Origin: an uncultured Myxococcales bacterium
Lineage (GTDB): Bacteria; Myxococcota_A; Polyangia; Polyangiales; Polyangiaceae
Reading direction: 5' to 3'
Assembly (NCBI GenBank): GCA_937902985.1
Contig: CALFNG010000315.1
Coordinates: 1 to 39,885, forward strand
Length of the DNA stretch: 39,885 nucleotides
The notes beneath the pieces are model-generated. The model was not told the DNA's origin. It saw nothing but the letters and a program-made list of their open reading frames with translations, and did no database searches. The translations under genes were made by a program, and so were the position numbers. Shown here one piece after another: positions 15,127-23,748 of the stretch. Each line of letters begins with the position of its first letter. The first letter of the stretch is position 1.

Positions 15127-15168
15127 TTCGAACCTCGGCGCAAGCGCCTTCTTCGAAAGGATTCGAAG
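15127..15168 (-). promoter_or_regulatory. Candidate ArsR operator/promoter
   Basis: TTCGAA occurs three times (15127-15132, 15152-15157, 15162-15167). The latter two are halves of a perfect inverted repeat CTTCGAA-AGGA-TTCGAAG (15151-15168). A small GGCGC-AA-GCGCC hairpin lies between (15138-15149). The block begins 18 bp upstream of the arsR GTG, where a repressor would occlude the promoter. No confident -35/-10 pair can be named. Confidence 0.55.
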
Positions 15169-15403
15169 CGCTGGAAACTCGCAACGTACAGTTCATCTGC
15201 CCTTACGCAGATTGTTTCCTGACACGACGACGCTTGCGACGTGAATCCATCGACCGGCGTGGTCCTCGTCGCGGCAGCGTTGACGACGGCCTGCGTTCCC
15301 GATGACTCGATTCGAGCTGGAATGCCGATGATCGAACTGCTGGCCACGGCCTCGGTCGCTGGCCCTCGCTAAGGTGCGGCGGCAGCCGAGGCCGCTCGCA
15401 GGG

Positions 15404-15425
15404 AATGACGCACGCTTGCGTCATT
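15404..15425. repeat. Perfect 9-bp inverted repeat with 4-nt loop
   Basis: AATGACGCA-CGCT-TGCGTCATT. It is a strong hairpin without a T-tract. It shares the ends AATGAC...GTCATT and nearly the same spacing with the element at 4184-4206 upstream of the response regulator. Confidence 0.6.
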
Positions 15426-15665
15426 CGTGCGAACACTCGGCAACGAGACTGCGCGGAATACCGCTCGAGGGTGTGCCCCGTGTCATCCTGATTCTGCAGG
15501 CAAGTCCACTGGCGGAGGCCCCTCATGAAAGATCAATCGAAGCGAATCCGGTCGAATCGGGAGCCCGCGCAGGAGCCGTGTCCTTCGTCCGGAGACTCCG
15601 CGAAGGGGCGCATCACCCGCCGCGGTTCGACGGTCATCGCCGAGGATCGTCCGGTGCGCCGCGGC

Positions 15666-16772
15666 TCAAGCGACTCGTCGCACCAGCCGGGCTGACGCCG
15701 CTTCGGCCATCGTGACGACCGGCGCGACCGGCTCGATCGGCGCGAGGCGCGCACTGGGCCCGCGCATGGCTGCCAGCAAGACGTAGCCGACGCCGATCCA
15801 TACGATCTCTTTCCCGCGCTTGACGAGAACGAACGCCGCGCTCGTCTGGGCGGGCAAGCCCATCGCCTGGAGAAGGAGCGCGTAGCCGGCGTCCTGAACA
15901 CCGAGGCCCGCAGGGGCGACGTTCGCGACCGAACGAACGAGCGAGATGCCGACTTCGACGGCCATCGCGAAACCCAGGTCGAGCGGTCCGCCGACCAGCC
16001 GGACGAGCAAGCAGGTCTCGACGGCCTCGAACAGCCAGGCGCCGAGAAACGACGCGGTCGCCAGCCAGGTCGCTGCGCGGGCGGCGCCGATGCGACTGAG
16101 GTGACCGTCGACCTTGGCAGCGCCGCTGCGCGAGCGCGCGACCCACGCGCGGGCAGCCGCCCAGGGGACCCTGCCGATGGCCGCGTACAGGCGCTCGAAA
16201 GAAGGCCTCCCGCGAAACTGGGTACCAAGGCCAAGCGAGAGGCCGAGCGGCGCGAGCGCTGACGCAGCGACCCCCCACGGGAGCCAGCCGTTTCCGAACA
16301 CGTGCGCGGAGACGGCGGCGAGCAATCCGGCACCGCACGAGGCGCCGAGCACGATGTACGTCGCGTGCGCGCGCATCACGAGCCACTTTCGAGCCACGGC
16401 GAGCACGGCGCCCTCGCCGAGGGGAACGCCGCACCGCGAGTCGAGGAGCGCGGCCGTCGCCGAGTCGGCAACGACGAAGCCGGCGGGCGCCGTCAGGTGC
16501 AGAGCCTCGGTCCCGATGCGGATCGGTAGCAAGCGCGCCAGCGGCACCGATCGCCCGAGGGTCCCGAGGAGGATCCGCATTCCCGTCGCGTCGAGCGTCG
16601 TCGTCACCACGAAGGGCAAGAGCGCGAGCGGCGCCCACGGGCCCGCCGCTTCGACCGCCCGGAGAGTGGCCCGCGGGTCGACGCCGGCGAGCGCGTGCCG
16701 GAGGAGCAGGACGGCGAGAACGACGACGCCCGCCGCGCAGGCCGCTCGAACCGCAGGGACGCGCTTTCGCAC
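15666..16772 (-). CDS. Lysylphosphatidylglycerol synthase TM-region / flippase-like membrane protein
   Basis: 368 aa from GTG with about seven or eight hydrophobic segments. Family-type features are PIRIGTEALHLTAPAGFVVADS near residue 85-105 and VEVGISLVRSVANVAPAGLGVQDAGY near 265-295. The second is the conserved PGGLGxxE-like stretch of UPF0104/LPG_synthase_TM proteins (AglD/MprF transmembrane half). Members flip or modify lipids or glycolipids; there is no soluble synthase domain, so the substrate is unknown. The ribosome site is weak and the start could be slightly different. It stands alone: the cytochrome gene is 97 bp upstream and the ars operon lies downstream. Confidence 0.8.
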   Translation of the reverse strand: MRKRVPAVRAACAAGVVVLAVLLLRHALAGVDPRATLRAVEAAGPWAPLALLPFVVTTTLDATGMRILLGTLGRSVPLARLLPIRIGTEALHLTAPAGFVVADSATAALLDSRCGVPLGEGAVLAVARKWLVMRAHATYIVLGASCGAGLLAAVSAHVFGNGWLPWGVAASALAPLGLSLGLGTQFRGRPSFERLYAAIGRVPWAAARAWVARSRSGAAKVDGHLSRIGAARAATWLATASFLGAWLFEAVETCLLVRLVGGPLDLGFAMAVEVGISLVRSVANVAPAGLGVQDAGYALLLQAMGLPAQTSAAFVLVKRGKEIVWIGVGYVLLAAMRGPSARLAPIEPVAPVVTMAEAASARLVRRVA

Positions 16773-16869
16773 GAACCCGACGATCGGTCACGACGATGGC
16801 GTCTCGGCGACAGCGCCGCGAGCGCCGCGTGAATTCATGCCCGCCGGACGGGGCCGTTGGCTCTGGACC

Positions 16870-17370
16870 TCACTCGCCGGGCGGAGCGCAGACGACGAGC
16901 CAGTCGTCGAGCGTCGTGAACTGATCCGCAGTCAGCTGCGGCGCGTTGCCGTAGGGCATGTGCGGCGAGCCGTCGGGCTGAATCAGGTAGTGCATCTCCT
17001 GGTACTTCGGGATCGTCCCGCCGTAGAGGCTGTGCACGTCCTGGTACGACAGGAGCGGAAACGGCGCGTTGTTGAGGGGCGGCATCTGGTGGCAAGTTTG
17101 GCACCGGGCGCTCATCACGGCGAGGACATCGGCCGGAATGGTCCCGCTGGCCGGGCTCGTGCCGCAGCCGGCGAAGGGGGCTCCGTCGGTCGGGTCGGAC
17201 GCGTCGATGGCGATCGACGCGTCGGCCGCGGCGGCGGCGTCTTCGGTCGCGCCCCCGGGCATGTAGGCCGGCGACGCGGGGGACCCGCCGCCGCACGCGC
17301 CCGCGAACCCGAGCCCAACGAGAAAGACGAGAACGACCAACAGCGACGTGGCCGGACTCGTGGACGCCAT
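16870..17370 (-). CDS. Small c-type cytochrome lipoprotein
   Basis: 166 aa. Signal peptide with lipobox FAGAC (C26), a low-complexity Ala/Asp linker, then one heme c site C90-Q-T-C-H94. A likely axial Met lies in HMPYGN (M138), followed by LTADQFTTLDDWL, typical of the last helix of class I cytochrome-like domains. It probably carries electrons or senses redox state outside the inner membrane. The same frame is open through the upstream PPK2 gene but that is a shadow. ATG 17370 lies 11 bp after the PPK2 stop. Confidence 0.8.
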   Translation of the reverse strand: MASTSPATSLLVVLVFLVGLGFAGACGGGSPASPAYMPGGATEDAAAAADASIAIDASDPTDGAPFAGCGTSPASGTIPADVLAVMSARCQTCHQMPPLNNAPFPLLSYQDVHSLYGGTIPKYQEMHYLIQPDGSPHMPYGNAPQLTADQFTTLDDWLVVCAPPGE

Positions 17371-17381
17371 CGGCCGGGATA

Positions 17382-18890
17382 CTAGCCACCTTTGCTGCGT
17401 TTGCCGCGCTTTCGCATCGCCCCCTCGATGGAATCGACGAGCGTCTCGAGGATCCGCACGCGCGCCCACTTCTTGTCGTTCGCTTCGATCAAGTGCCAGG
17501 GCGCGACCGCAGTGCTCGTCCGGTCGACGACGTCGCAGACCGCCCGCTCGTACGCGCTCCACTTCTTGCGGTTGCGCCAGTCTTCGGCGGTGATCTTGAA
17601 CCGCTTGAACGGCGTCTTCTCGCGCGCCTCGAAGCGGGCGAGCTGCTCTTCTTTGCTGATCGCGAGCCAGAACTTCACGACCACGACGCCCCAGCGCGCG
17701 AGCGCGTCTTCGAAGTCGACGATCTCGCGGTACGCGCGCATCCAGTCGGGCTCCGCAGCGAGCCCCTCGACCCGCTCGACGAGAACCCGTCCGTACCAGC
17801 TGCGATCGAAGAGCGCCATGTGCCCCCTTGGCGGTACGCTGCGCCAGAACCGCCATAGATACGGCCGGGCGCGCTCTTCCTCCCTGGGCGCCGCGATCGG
17901 GACCACGTCGTAGAGGCGCGCGTCGAGCGCCCGGGTGACGCGACGAATGGCGCCGCCCTTGCCGGCGGCGTCGTTTCCTTCGACGACCGCGATCACCCCG
18001 ATACGACGGAACGCCTTCTCGCGGGAGAGAGCGTTCAGGCGGCCCTGCAAGCGAGGGAGCTTCTTGGCGTACTCCGCCTCGGTCAGCGCCTTCGAGAGGT
18101 CGAGCTCTTCGATCACGTTGCGCCGATCGAGCGGCGGCGGCGGCGGCGGAGCGGCCCGGACGGGTACAGCGCGACGGCCGGCCTGGAGCCGGGCGTTCAT
18201 CGCATCGCGCAAGGCGCCTCCGACGGTCAGGTTGCGAAAGCGATCGTCGGTGGCGTCGACCACGACCCACGGAGCCTCGGCGCTGTTCGTCTCGCGAAGC
18301 GCACGCTCGCTGGCGGCAATCATGGCGTCGTAGCGCTCGTGGCTCTTCCAGTCGTCTTTCGTCACGCGCCAGGCCGTGGCCCGGTTGGCCGCCAGGTTAT
18401 CGAAGCGCCGGTTCTGGGCCTTCTTCGTGAGGTGCAACCAGAGCTTGACGACGAGAGCCCCCTCGTCCACCAGCATGCGCTCGAACCTCGAGACCTCGGC
18501 GAGCTGGCGGGCGAACTCGGCGCCTCCGATGCGGTCGAACACACGGTCGGCGATGGGCTGGCCGTACCAGCCTCCGAAGAAGATACCCATCTTCCCCTTC
18601 GGGGGGAGCTCGTACCAGAAGCGCCACATCGGCGGTCGGCCGCGCTCTCCGTCCGCCGGCGCGTCGCTCGCGTGCACGCGGATGTGGCGAGGATCCATCC
18701 ACTCGAGCAGCAAATTCACCACCTCGCCCCTCCCGCTGCCGTCCTCGCCCCCGACAACGACCACGACAGGGAACTCGGCCTTGGCCTGCACCTTGAGTTG
18801 CGCCTCGAGAAGCGCGTAGCGAAGAGCTGACAGCCGGCGATCGTACAAGCGCTTTGCGACTTTGTGTCCCAGCTCGGCGGATTCGAACAT
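17382..18890 (-). CDS. Tandem-domain PPK2 polyphosphate phosphotransferase (Pap type)
   Basis: 502 aa with two PPK2 domains (about 1-235 and 260-495). In the second, the P-loop EGNDAAGKGGAI (304-315) and the lid/Walker B region FDRSWYGRVLVERVEG (361-376) are intact. In the first, the P-loop is GGEDGSGRGEVV (Gly-Arg instead of Gly-Lys) and DRSWYGR is replaced by FGGWYGQ, so it is probably non-catalytic. Fused PPK2 proteins are known to phosphorylate AMP to ADP with polyphosphate, using the C-terminal domain. A Pro-rich linker (PPPPPP, ~248-253) joins the domains. It lies 9 bp from the antiporter gene upstream, likely one transcript. Confidence 0.92.
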   Translation of the reverse strand: MFESAELGHKVAKRLYDRRLSALRYALLEAQLKVQAKAEFPVVVVVGGEDGSGRGEVVNLLLEWMDPRHIRVHASDAPADGERGRPPMWRFWYELPPKGKMGIFFGGWYGQPIADRVFDRIGGAEFARQLAEVSRFERMLVDEGALVVKLWLHLTKKAQNRRFDNLAANRATAWRVTKDDWKSHERYDAMIAASERALRETNSAEAPWVVVDATDDRFRNLTVGGALRDAMNARLQAGRRAVPVRAAPPPPPPLDRRNVIEELDLSKALTEAEYAKKLPRLQGRLNALSREKAFRRIGVIAVVEGNDAAGKGGAIRRVTRALDARLYDVVPIAAPREEERARPYLWRFWRSVPPRGHMALFDRSWYGRVLVERVEGLAAEPDWMRAYREIVDFEDALARWGVVVVKFWLAISKEEQLARFEAREKTPFKRFKITAEDWRNRKKWSAYERAVCDVVDRTSTAVAPWHLIEANDKKWARVRILETLVDSIEGAMRKRGKRSKGG

Positions 18891-18899
18891 TCGGTCTCC

Positions 18900-20627
18900 T
18901 CAGATATCGGCCAGGCTGGTGCGGCTTCGTCGCATCGGCTCTTCGCGCGGGCGAGTGGCGCCGAGGAAGGCGATCACCTCCGCCTGCGAGTTGGCCTCGA
19001 GCAACCGCTCTCGCGCGGTAGGATCAAGGAGCGTCCGCGCGATCTCGGCGAGGATGCGCACTTCCTTTTCGTGAGCCCGCGGTGGCATGAGGAGCAGGAT
19101 CACGATGCGGGCGTCGTCCGCATCCGGCGCGTTGAAATCGATCCCGGCCCGCGCGAACCCCATCGCCAGGAGCGGCCGCGAGAGCCCCGCGATGACCGCG
19201 TGCGGCACGGCCACTTCATCTCCCAGGCCGGTCGACGCGACGGCCTCGCGGTCGAGGACCGCCCGGGTTACGCGCGGCGCGAGGTTGCCGAGCTGCCCGC
19301 TCAGCGATGCCACGAGCTTCTCGATGGCCTCCCGGGCGCTCGACGCGTCGAGCTCGGGGATCCACGCGCCGCAGCCGAGGAGCGACGCGAGCGTCTCGTC
19401 GTCGGCGCCGCGAAGCATCCACTTCATCGTGGGGCCGCTGACCAGCGACGTGGCGAGGGCCATGACGACGAGCGCGACGAACACCTGTTCGCGCAGGAGC
19501 CCGGCCTCGAGGGCGAGCAACGCGAGGATGATCTCCATGGCGCCTCGCGCGTTGAGCCCGAAGCCCACGGCCGCCGCCGGTCGCCAGCGCATGCCTCCCG
19601 CGCGCGACCCGAGCGTGCAGCCGATGACCTTCGCTCCGGTTGCCACGAGGAAGACCACGACGCACAGGCGAAGATCGAACGACTTGACGAAATCGGCCCG
19701 TAGGCCGAGCGACGCGAAGAACACGGGCGCGAAGATGTTGGTCACGAAGTCGTGGACGATGAGCCGCGTCCGCTCCTTCAGGTGCGGCGTGTCGCCGATG
19801 ACCACCCCGACGATGAAGCCTCCGAAGACGGCATGGACGCCGATCCACTGGGTGAAGCTCGCGCCGAAGAGCGACAGGAGCACGATGAGCGACAGCACGC
19901 GGCGCGGCCCGCTGTGGTGGTCGGCCTGGAGGTGCGCGACCAGACGGCCGAGCAGGGGCCTCGCGATAAGCAGCGATACGACCACGAAGCCGACAGTCAG
20001 CGCGACCGAACGCGCGACGGAGCCCAGGTTGAGCGCGCCGCCCTGCATTGGCCCGAGGAGGACCGAAAACGCCAGCCAGCCGACGAGGTCGTCGATCATC
20101 GCCGCGGCCATGACCAGCAGGCCCACATCGGTCTTGAAGAGGCCGAGATCGAGCAGCGTCTTGGCGATGACGGGGAGCGCCGAGATCGACAGCGCGACGC
20201 CCATGAAGAGCGCGAAGAGCAGGCGCTTGTCGGGTTGCATCAGGTCCGAGTCGGGGAGCAGGACCCCGAGCAACACCCCCCCGGCCAGCGGCATGACGAT
20301 GCCCATCAAGCTCGTGAGCAGCGCGCTCCGGCCGCGGCGCCGCACGATCCCGAGGTTCACCTCGAGGCCGGCCACCGTCAGGAGCAGCACGACGCCGACG
20401 TTCGTGTAGCCGGCGACCATGTTCGACGGCACGCCCCCCGGGAAGAGGCCGTGCTGCGCCGAGGGTGACAGGCGCCCGAGGACCGTCGGCCCGAGCAGGA
20501 TACCTGCCGCGAGCTCGCCGAAGACGAGCGGAAACCCGAGACGACGCGCACCCTCGCCGAGGAGCCTCGCGACGCTAAGGAGCACCGCGAGAGACAGCAG
20601 GAACACCAGGACGTCGTGTTCGCGCAT
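18900..20627 (-). CDS. CPA2-type cation/proton antiporter fused to a PTS EIIA-like domain
   Basis: 575 aa. Residues ~1-395 form a 12-13-segment Na+/H+ exchanger domain (FGELAAGILLGPTVLG, MAAAMIDDLVGWLAF with the ion-site Asp pair, NARGAMEIILALLALEAG). Residues ~425-555 resemble a fructose/mannitol-type PTS EIIA domain with His476 in DEVAVPHAVI and the KEVRILAEIARTL helix. The His could be phosphorylated or the domain could sense nitrogen-PTS state; no PTS genes lie nearby. GGAGG lies very close to the ATG (short spacing). It is first in a probable transcript with PPK2 and the cytochrome lipoprotein. Confidence 0.9.
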   Translation of the reverse strand: MREHDVLVFLLSLAVLLSVARLLGEGARRLGFPLVFGELAAGILLGPTVLGRLSPSAQHGLFPGGVPSNMVAGYTNVGVVLLLTVAGLEVNLGIVRRRGRSALLTSLMGIVMPLAGGVLLGVLLPDSDLMQPDKRLLFALFMGVALSISALPVIAKTLLDLGLFKTDVGLLVMAAAMIDDLVGWLAFSVLLGPMQGGALNLGSVARSVALTVGFVVVSLLIARPLLGRLVAHLQADHHSGPRRVLSLIVLLSLFGASFTQWIGVHAVFGGFIVGVVIGDTPHLKERTRLIVHDFVTNIFAPVFFASLGLRADFVKSFDLRLCVVVFLVATGAKVIGCTLGSRAGGMRWRPAAAVGFGLNARGAMEIILALLALEAGLLREQVFVALVVMALATSLVSGPTMKWMLRGADDETLASLLGCGAWIPELDASSAREAIEKLVASLSGQLGNLAPRVTRAVLDREAVASTGLGDEVAVPHAVIAGLSRPLLAMGFARAGIDFNAPDADDARIVILLLMPPRAHEKEVRILAEIARTLLDPTARERLLEANSQAEVIAFLGATRPREEPMRRSRTSLADI

Positions 20628-20923
20628 GACCTCCAGAGTACGCGAGCACCGTGACCTCGGTCGACCGCCGGGCGCTACTCCTCGGTTTCAGCCTCGCCGT
20701 CGAAGACGCGGAGACGCGAAGGTCGGGGGGTTCTCGGTCCCGAGCGTCAGCCGGCCGTAGCGGCGGGGTAATGAACCATTAAATCCTTCGAGTCTTCGTG
20801 TCTTTTGCGGTCTCTCGCCCACGGTCAACGGCCGCTCCACGGACATCGCGCTGGCCTGCGGCGGTTGAATCTCGCGTCGAGGTCTTTACATCGACCCCCG
20901 GGGCGCGCGAGCATCGCGGCCCC
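20628..20923. other. Divergent intergenic region
   Basis: About 300 bp between the divergent antiporter and HEAT-protein genes. It contains a minus-strand purine-rich stretch (AAAGACACGAAGACTCGAAG, ~20782-20803) of a type seen in intergenic DNA of many bacteria. It must contain promoters for both directions, but no clear boxes are visible. An upstream extension of the HEAT-protein frame covers part of it and looks untranslated. Confidence 0.5.
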
Positions 20924-21859
20924 ATGCGAGCGTCCCCTCTGGCGGCCGCGCTCGGAGCCGCGGTCGCCGTTGCCTTCGTTCTTGCGCTACCCTTCTCCGT
21001 TCGTGCGCAACAGCCCGCGTCTACCGCGCCCAGAACGCCAACCGCGGCCACCCCACCCGCGCCACCGAAAGCTCCAAAAGGCGAATACGCCGCGCCCGCG
21101 GCTGTCCCCTTGGCGCCGGATGCCATCAAGCGATTGAAGAGCGGCGATCTGGGGCAGATCAAGGGCGCGCTCGACGACATACGCGTCTCGGGCCGCGCCG
21201 GCGCGGCCGCAGTGCCGGCGATCGTCGAGCTGCTCAAACAAGGGCTCCCGCCGACGATGACGCAGTCGGCCATCGAGACCCTCGGAGAAACGTCGAGCGA
21301 GGGCGCGAGCGAAGTGCTCGGGTGGTACGCGCATCATCGCAACGTCGCGCTCCGGCGCGCGGCCATCGAGGCGCTCGGCAAGACGCGAGGCCCGATCGCG
21401 ATCAAGACGCTGAGGGCCTCGCTGTCCGATCCCGACGAGAACGTCCGCGGCCTCTCGGCCACGGCACTCGGCGAGCTCAAGGCCAAGGAAGCCGTGGGCG
21501 ATCTCTTCGTGGCGCTCGATCACAAGGTCGAAGAAGCGGCGGCCTCGATCGGGGAGCTCTGTGACCCGGCCGAGTGCGTGCGGCTCGCCGGCAAGCTCGG
21601 GAGCGTCCCGTTCGACGTCATGACCGGGGGGCTCGATCAGGTGCTGCTCCGCCCGCCGAAGGACGTCGACGACGAGACGAAGATCAAGATCGTGGGGCGC
21701 GTTCGCGAGCTCGGCACAGCCGAGACGAACGCGTTCCTCAAGGACGTCCAGACGAAGTGGCCGCCGAAGTCGGCGCCGCGCGTGAAGCAAGCGATTGACC
21801 AGGCCGTGATCGCCACCAGCGGCTCGCCCGGCTCGTCGGCACCGGAGGGCTCGCCGTGA
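20924..21859 (+). CDS. Exported HEAT-repeat protein
   Basis: 311 aa from the Met at 20924, which opens a good signal peptide (MRASPLAAALGAA, cleavage after VRAQ). The longer frame would bury it behind 42 unlikely residues. After a Pro/Ala linker, residues ~70-300 are HEAT/Armadillo-like helical pairs: AAVPAIVELLKQG, RRAAIEALGKTRGPIAIKTL, DENVRGLSATALGELKAKEAV. Such repeats usually make a binding scaffold. The stop overlaps the GTG of the next gene, so it is co-translated with the beta-propeller lipoprotein and probably works with it outside the inner membrane. Confidence 0.8.
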   Translation: MRASPLAAALGAAVAVAFVLALPFSVRAQQPASTAPRTPTAATPPAPPKAPKGEYAAPAAVPLAPDAIKRLKSGDLGQIKGALDDIRVSGRAGAAAVPAIVELLKQGLPPTMTQSAIETLGETSSEGASEVLGWYAHHRNVALRRAAIEALGKTRGPIAIKTLRASLSDPDENVRGLSATALGELKAKEAVGDLFVALDHKVEEAAASIGELCDPAECVRLAGKLGSVPFDVMTGGLDQVLLRPPKDVDDETKIKIVGRVRELGTAETNAFLKDVQTKWPPKSAPRVKQAIDQAVIATSGSPGSSAPEGSP

Positions 21860-23718
21860 CCTCGAGAACGAACGCACCAAACGCGCCCGGGCGCGGGCTC
21901 CGCGCCACGACGACCGTCGCGCTGGTGGCCTTGACCGCCGCCGTGGCGTGCGGCGGCGGGCAGACGCGACTCAATCTGTTCTCCACCGACTGGACCGACG
22001 ACAACGGGACGTCGATCGACCGCGTCTGGCAGCGCATCGGCTCGAAGCCGGTTCCCCCGGCTGTCGATTTCGTCGTCGGAGTCGCCGGCCGCGACGACAA
22101 GATGATCGGCCTCGACCTGGCGAGCGGCTCGAAGTGGACGTTCCAGCACCCGCTCGATGCCCGGCCGGTCATCGCCGGCAGCGTGGTCGTTGCCTCCGGC
22201 GGCGGCGAAGTCTTCGCGCTCGAAGCGGCGACCGGGAAGGTCATCTGGCGGCGGCCGACGGGTGGGCTCGCGCTGCTCGGCGCGGGCGACGACGGCTCGG
22301 TCACCGTCGCTACCTTCCGGAGGGCGGGCGACACGGGAAGCGTACTCCTCGCCGTAACGCACGACGGGCAGATCGTCCGGCAGATCGAGACGAAGAAGGC
22401 GCTCGGCGCGCCCGCGGTCGTGGCCGGCATGGCGTTCGTCCCCTGGGCGGGGCAGTACGTGTCGGTCATCGACCTCGACAACGGCGACGAGACCGCGCGC
22501 GTGACCTTGCGCCAGGAGACGAGCCGCGCGTGGACCGAGAGCGGCGCGCTCTGGTTCGGCGGGATCGGCTTCGTGCGGTTCGACGAGCGGATCCGCGAGG
22601 CCTCGAAGGGCAAGGCGTCGACGGTGTCGGTGCCCCCCCGCGAGCTGCCGGGGATGCCCAAGCTGATCCCGGCCGGCACCGAGGCACTCCCGGCGTCGGC
22701 GAACGCCGAAGACAAGACGCGCGAGTACGCCAAGCCCGAGTCGGGCGACGCCATGGCCTCGCTGGCCGACGGCCGCTGGTACGGCACGTACTTCCGGCTC
22801 GCCATGGGCTTCGATGCGGAGCACGCCCGCCTGGCCTGGGTCCATCTGCACCGCGCCAATTACATCGGAGGCGCGGCAGCCGCCGGCGGCCTCGTGCTCT
22901 GCGACGACCAGGGGCACGTGACGGAGCTCGACGCGGCGCACGGAGCGACGCTCTCCGAGGCCAACCTCGGCGAGCCACTGCTGGCGTGCGTGGTCAACAT
23001 CGACGGAGAGCGCGCGAACGGGACGCCCACCGACGCGAAGTCCCTCGCGGCGCAGCTCGAAGAGGCCGTGCGCGCCGACGACCCGCAGCTCGTCATCGCG
23101 CAGAAGCTGCTCCTGCGCGAGCTCGCGACGGTCGACGACGACTCCGCGACGAAGGCGCTCGTCGACGCCGCGAGCGATCCGCGGACGAGCCCGGACCTCC
23201 TCGTCGACGCGCGAACCGCGCTGGCGAACCGGCGCAACGGCGCCGTGTTCATGGAAGCCGCGCTCGCGCGCCACTACGACTTCTTGAAAGACGTCCTCCG
23301 CACGCCGCCCGTCGGGCCCATCGCGCAGGCGCTCGGCGCGATGAAAGAGAAGAACGCCGCGCCTCTCCTCGCCGCGCACCTGCTCGACCCCGCCGACACC
23401 GAAGACGACGTCAAGCAGGCCGCCGCGGCCCTCGCCGTGCTCGCGGGCCCGGGCGAGCTCCCGGCGCTCCGCGAGTTCTTCGGGATGTACCGCGCCACCG
23501 GAGACGACGACGACATGGCCTCGGCCGTCGTCAGCGTCGGGCAGGCCATGGCCACCATCGCCTCCCCGGCAGACAAATCCGCCCGAGCGCAGGTCGAAGC
23601 CGCCGCCACCGACCCCAACACCGTCGCCTACGCCCGCGACCGCCTGGGCGCGCTGCTGAGCGCCCAACCCGTCGCCCCCGACCCGGCCCCCGCGCGCCCC
23701 AAGAACAAGAAGAAGTGA
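21856..23718 (+). CDS. PQQ-like beta-propeller lipoprotein with C-terminal HEAT-like region
   Basis: 620 aa from GTG (GTGA overlap). The lipobox AAVACGGG lies near residue 32. From ~70 to ~400 there are repeated propeller blades with the BamB/PQQ type turn: VFALEAATGKVIWRRP (~118-133), VSVIDLDNGDETARV, HVTELDAAHGATLSE. From ~415 to ~605 the sequence turns to helical repeats (AQKLLLRELATVDDDSATKALV, AAALAVLAGPGELPALREFF), matching the HEAT partner encoded upstream. It ends in a Lys-rich tail. It is probably a surface or periplasmic scaffold, possibly in envelope assembly as for BamB; that role is inference only. It converges with the next gene. Confidence 0.8.
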   Translation: MTSRTNAPNAPGRGLRATTTVALVALTAAVACGGGQTRLNLFSTDWTDDNGTSIDRVWQRIGSKPVPPAVDFVVGVAGRDDKMIGLDLASGSKWTFQHPLDARPVIAGSVVVASGGGEVFALEAATGKVIWRRPTGGLALLGAGDDGSVTVATFRRAGDTGSVLLAVTHDGQIVRQIETKKALGAPAVVAGMAFVPWAGQYVSVIDLDNGDETARVTLRQETSRAWTESGALWFGGIGFVRFDERIREASKGKASTVSVPPRELPGMPKLIPAGTEALPASANAEDKTREYAKPESGDAMASLADGRWYGTYFRLAMGFDAEHARLAWVHLHRANYIGGAAAAGGLVLCDDQGHVTELDAAHGATLSEANLGEPLLACVVNIDGERANGTPTDAKSLAAQLEEAVRADDPQLVIAQKLLLRELATVDDDSATKALVDAASDPRTSPDLLVDARTALANRRNGAVFMEAALARHYDFLKDVLRTPPVGPIAQALGAMKEKNAAPLLAAHLLDPADTEDDVKQAAAALAVLAGPGELPALREFFGMYRATGDDDDMASAVVSVGQAMATIASPADKSARAQVEAAATDPNTVAYARDRLGALLSAQPVAPDPAPARPKNKKK

Positions 23719-23748
23719 GATTGAACAGGAAGGCGGGAAGACGGTCGC

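Larger units (their letters stand above)
15110..15665. other. Intergenic region upstream of arsR
   Basis: About 550 bp without a convincing gene; the short frames are compositionally GC-bias artefacts. Apart from the TTCGAA operator candidate and the hairpin at 15404-15425, nothing recognisable is seen. The next gene (15666-16772) is also minus-strand and ends here. Confidence 0.6.

Noticed and set aside
15533-16791. Alternative minus frames overlapping the flippase-like gene
   Set aside because: They are Ser/Arg/Pro-rich and lack hydrophobic segments, while the frame at 15666-16772 is a coherent multi-pass membrane protein.
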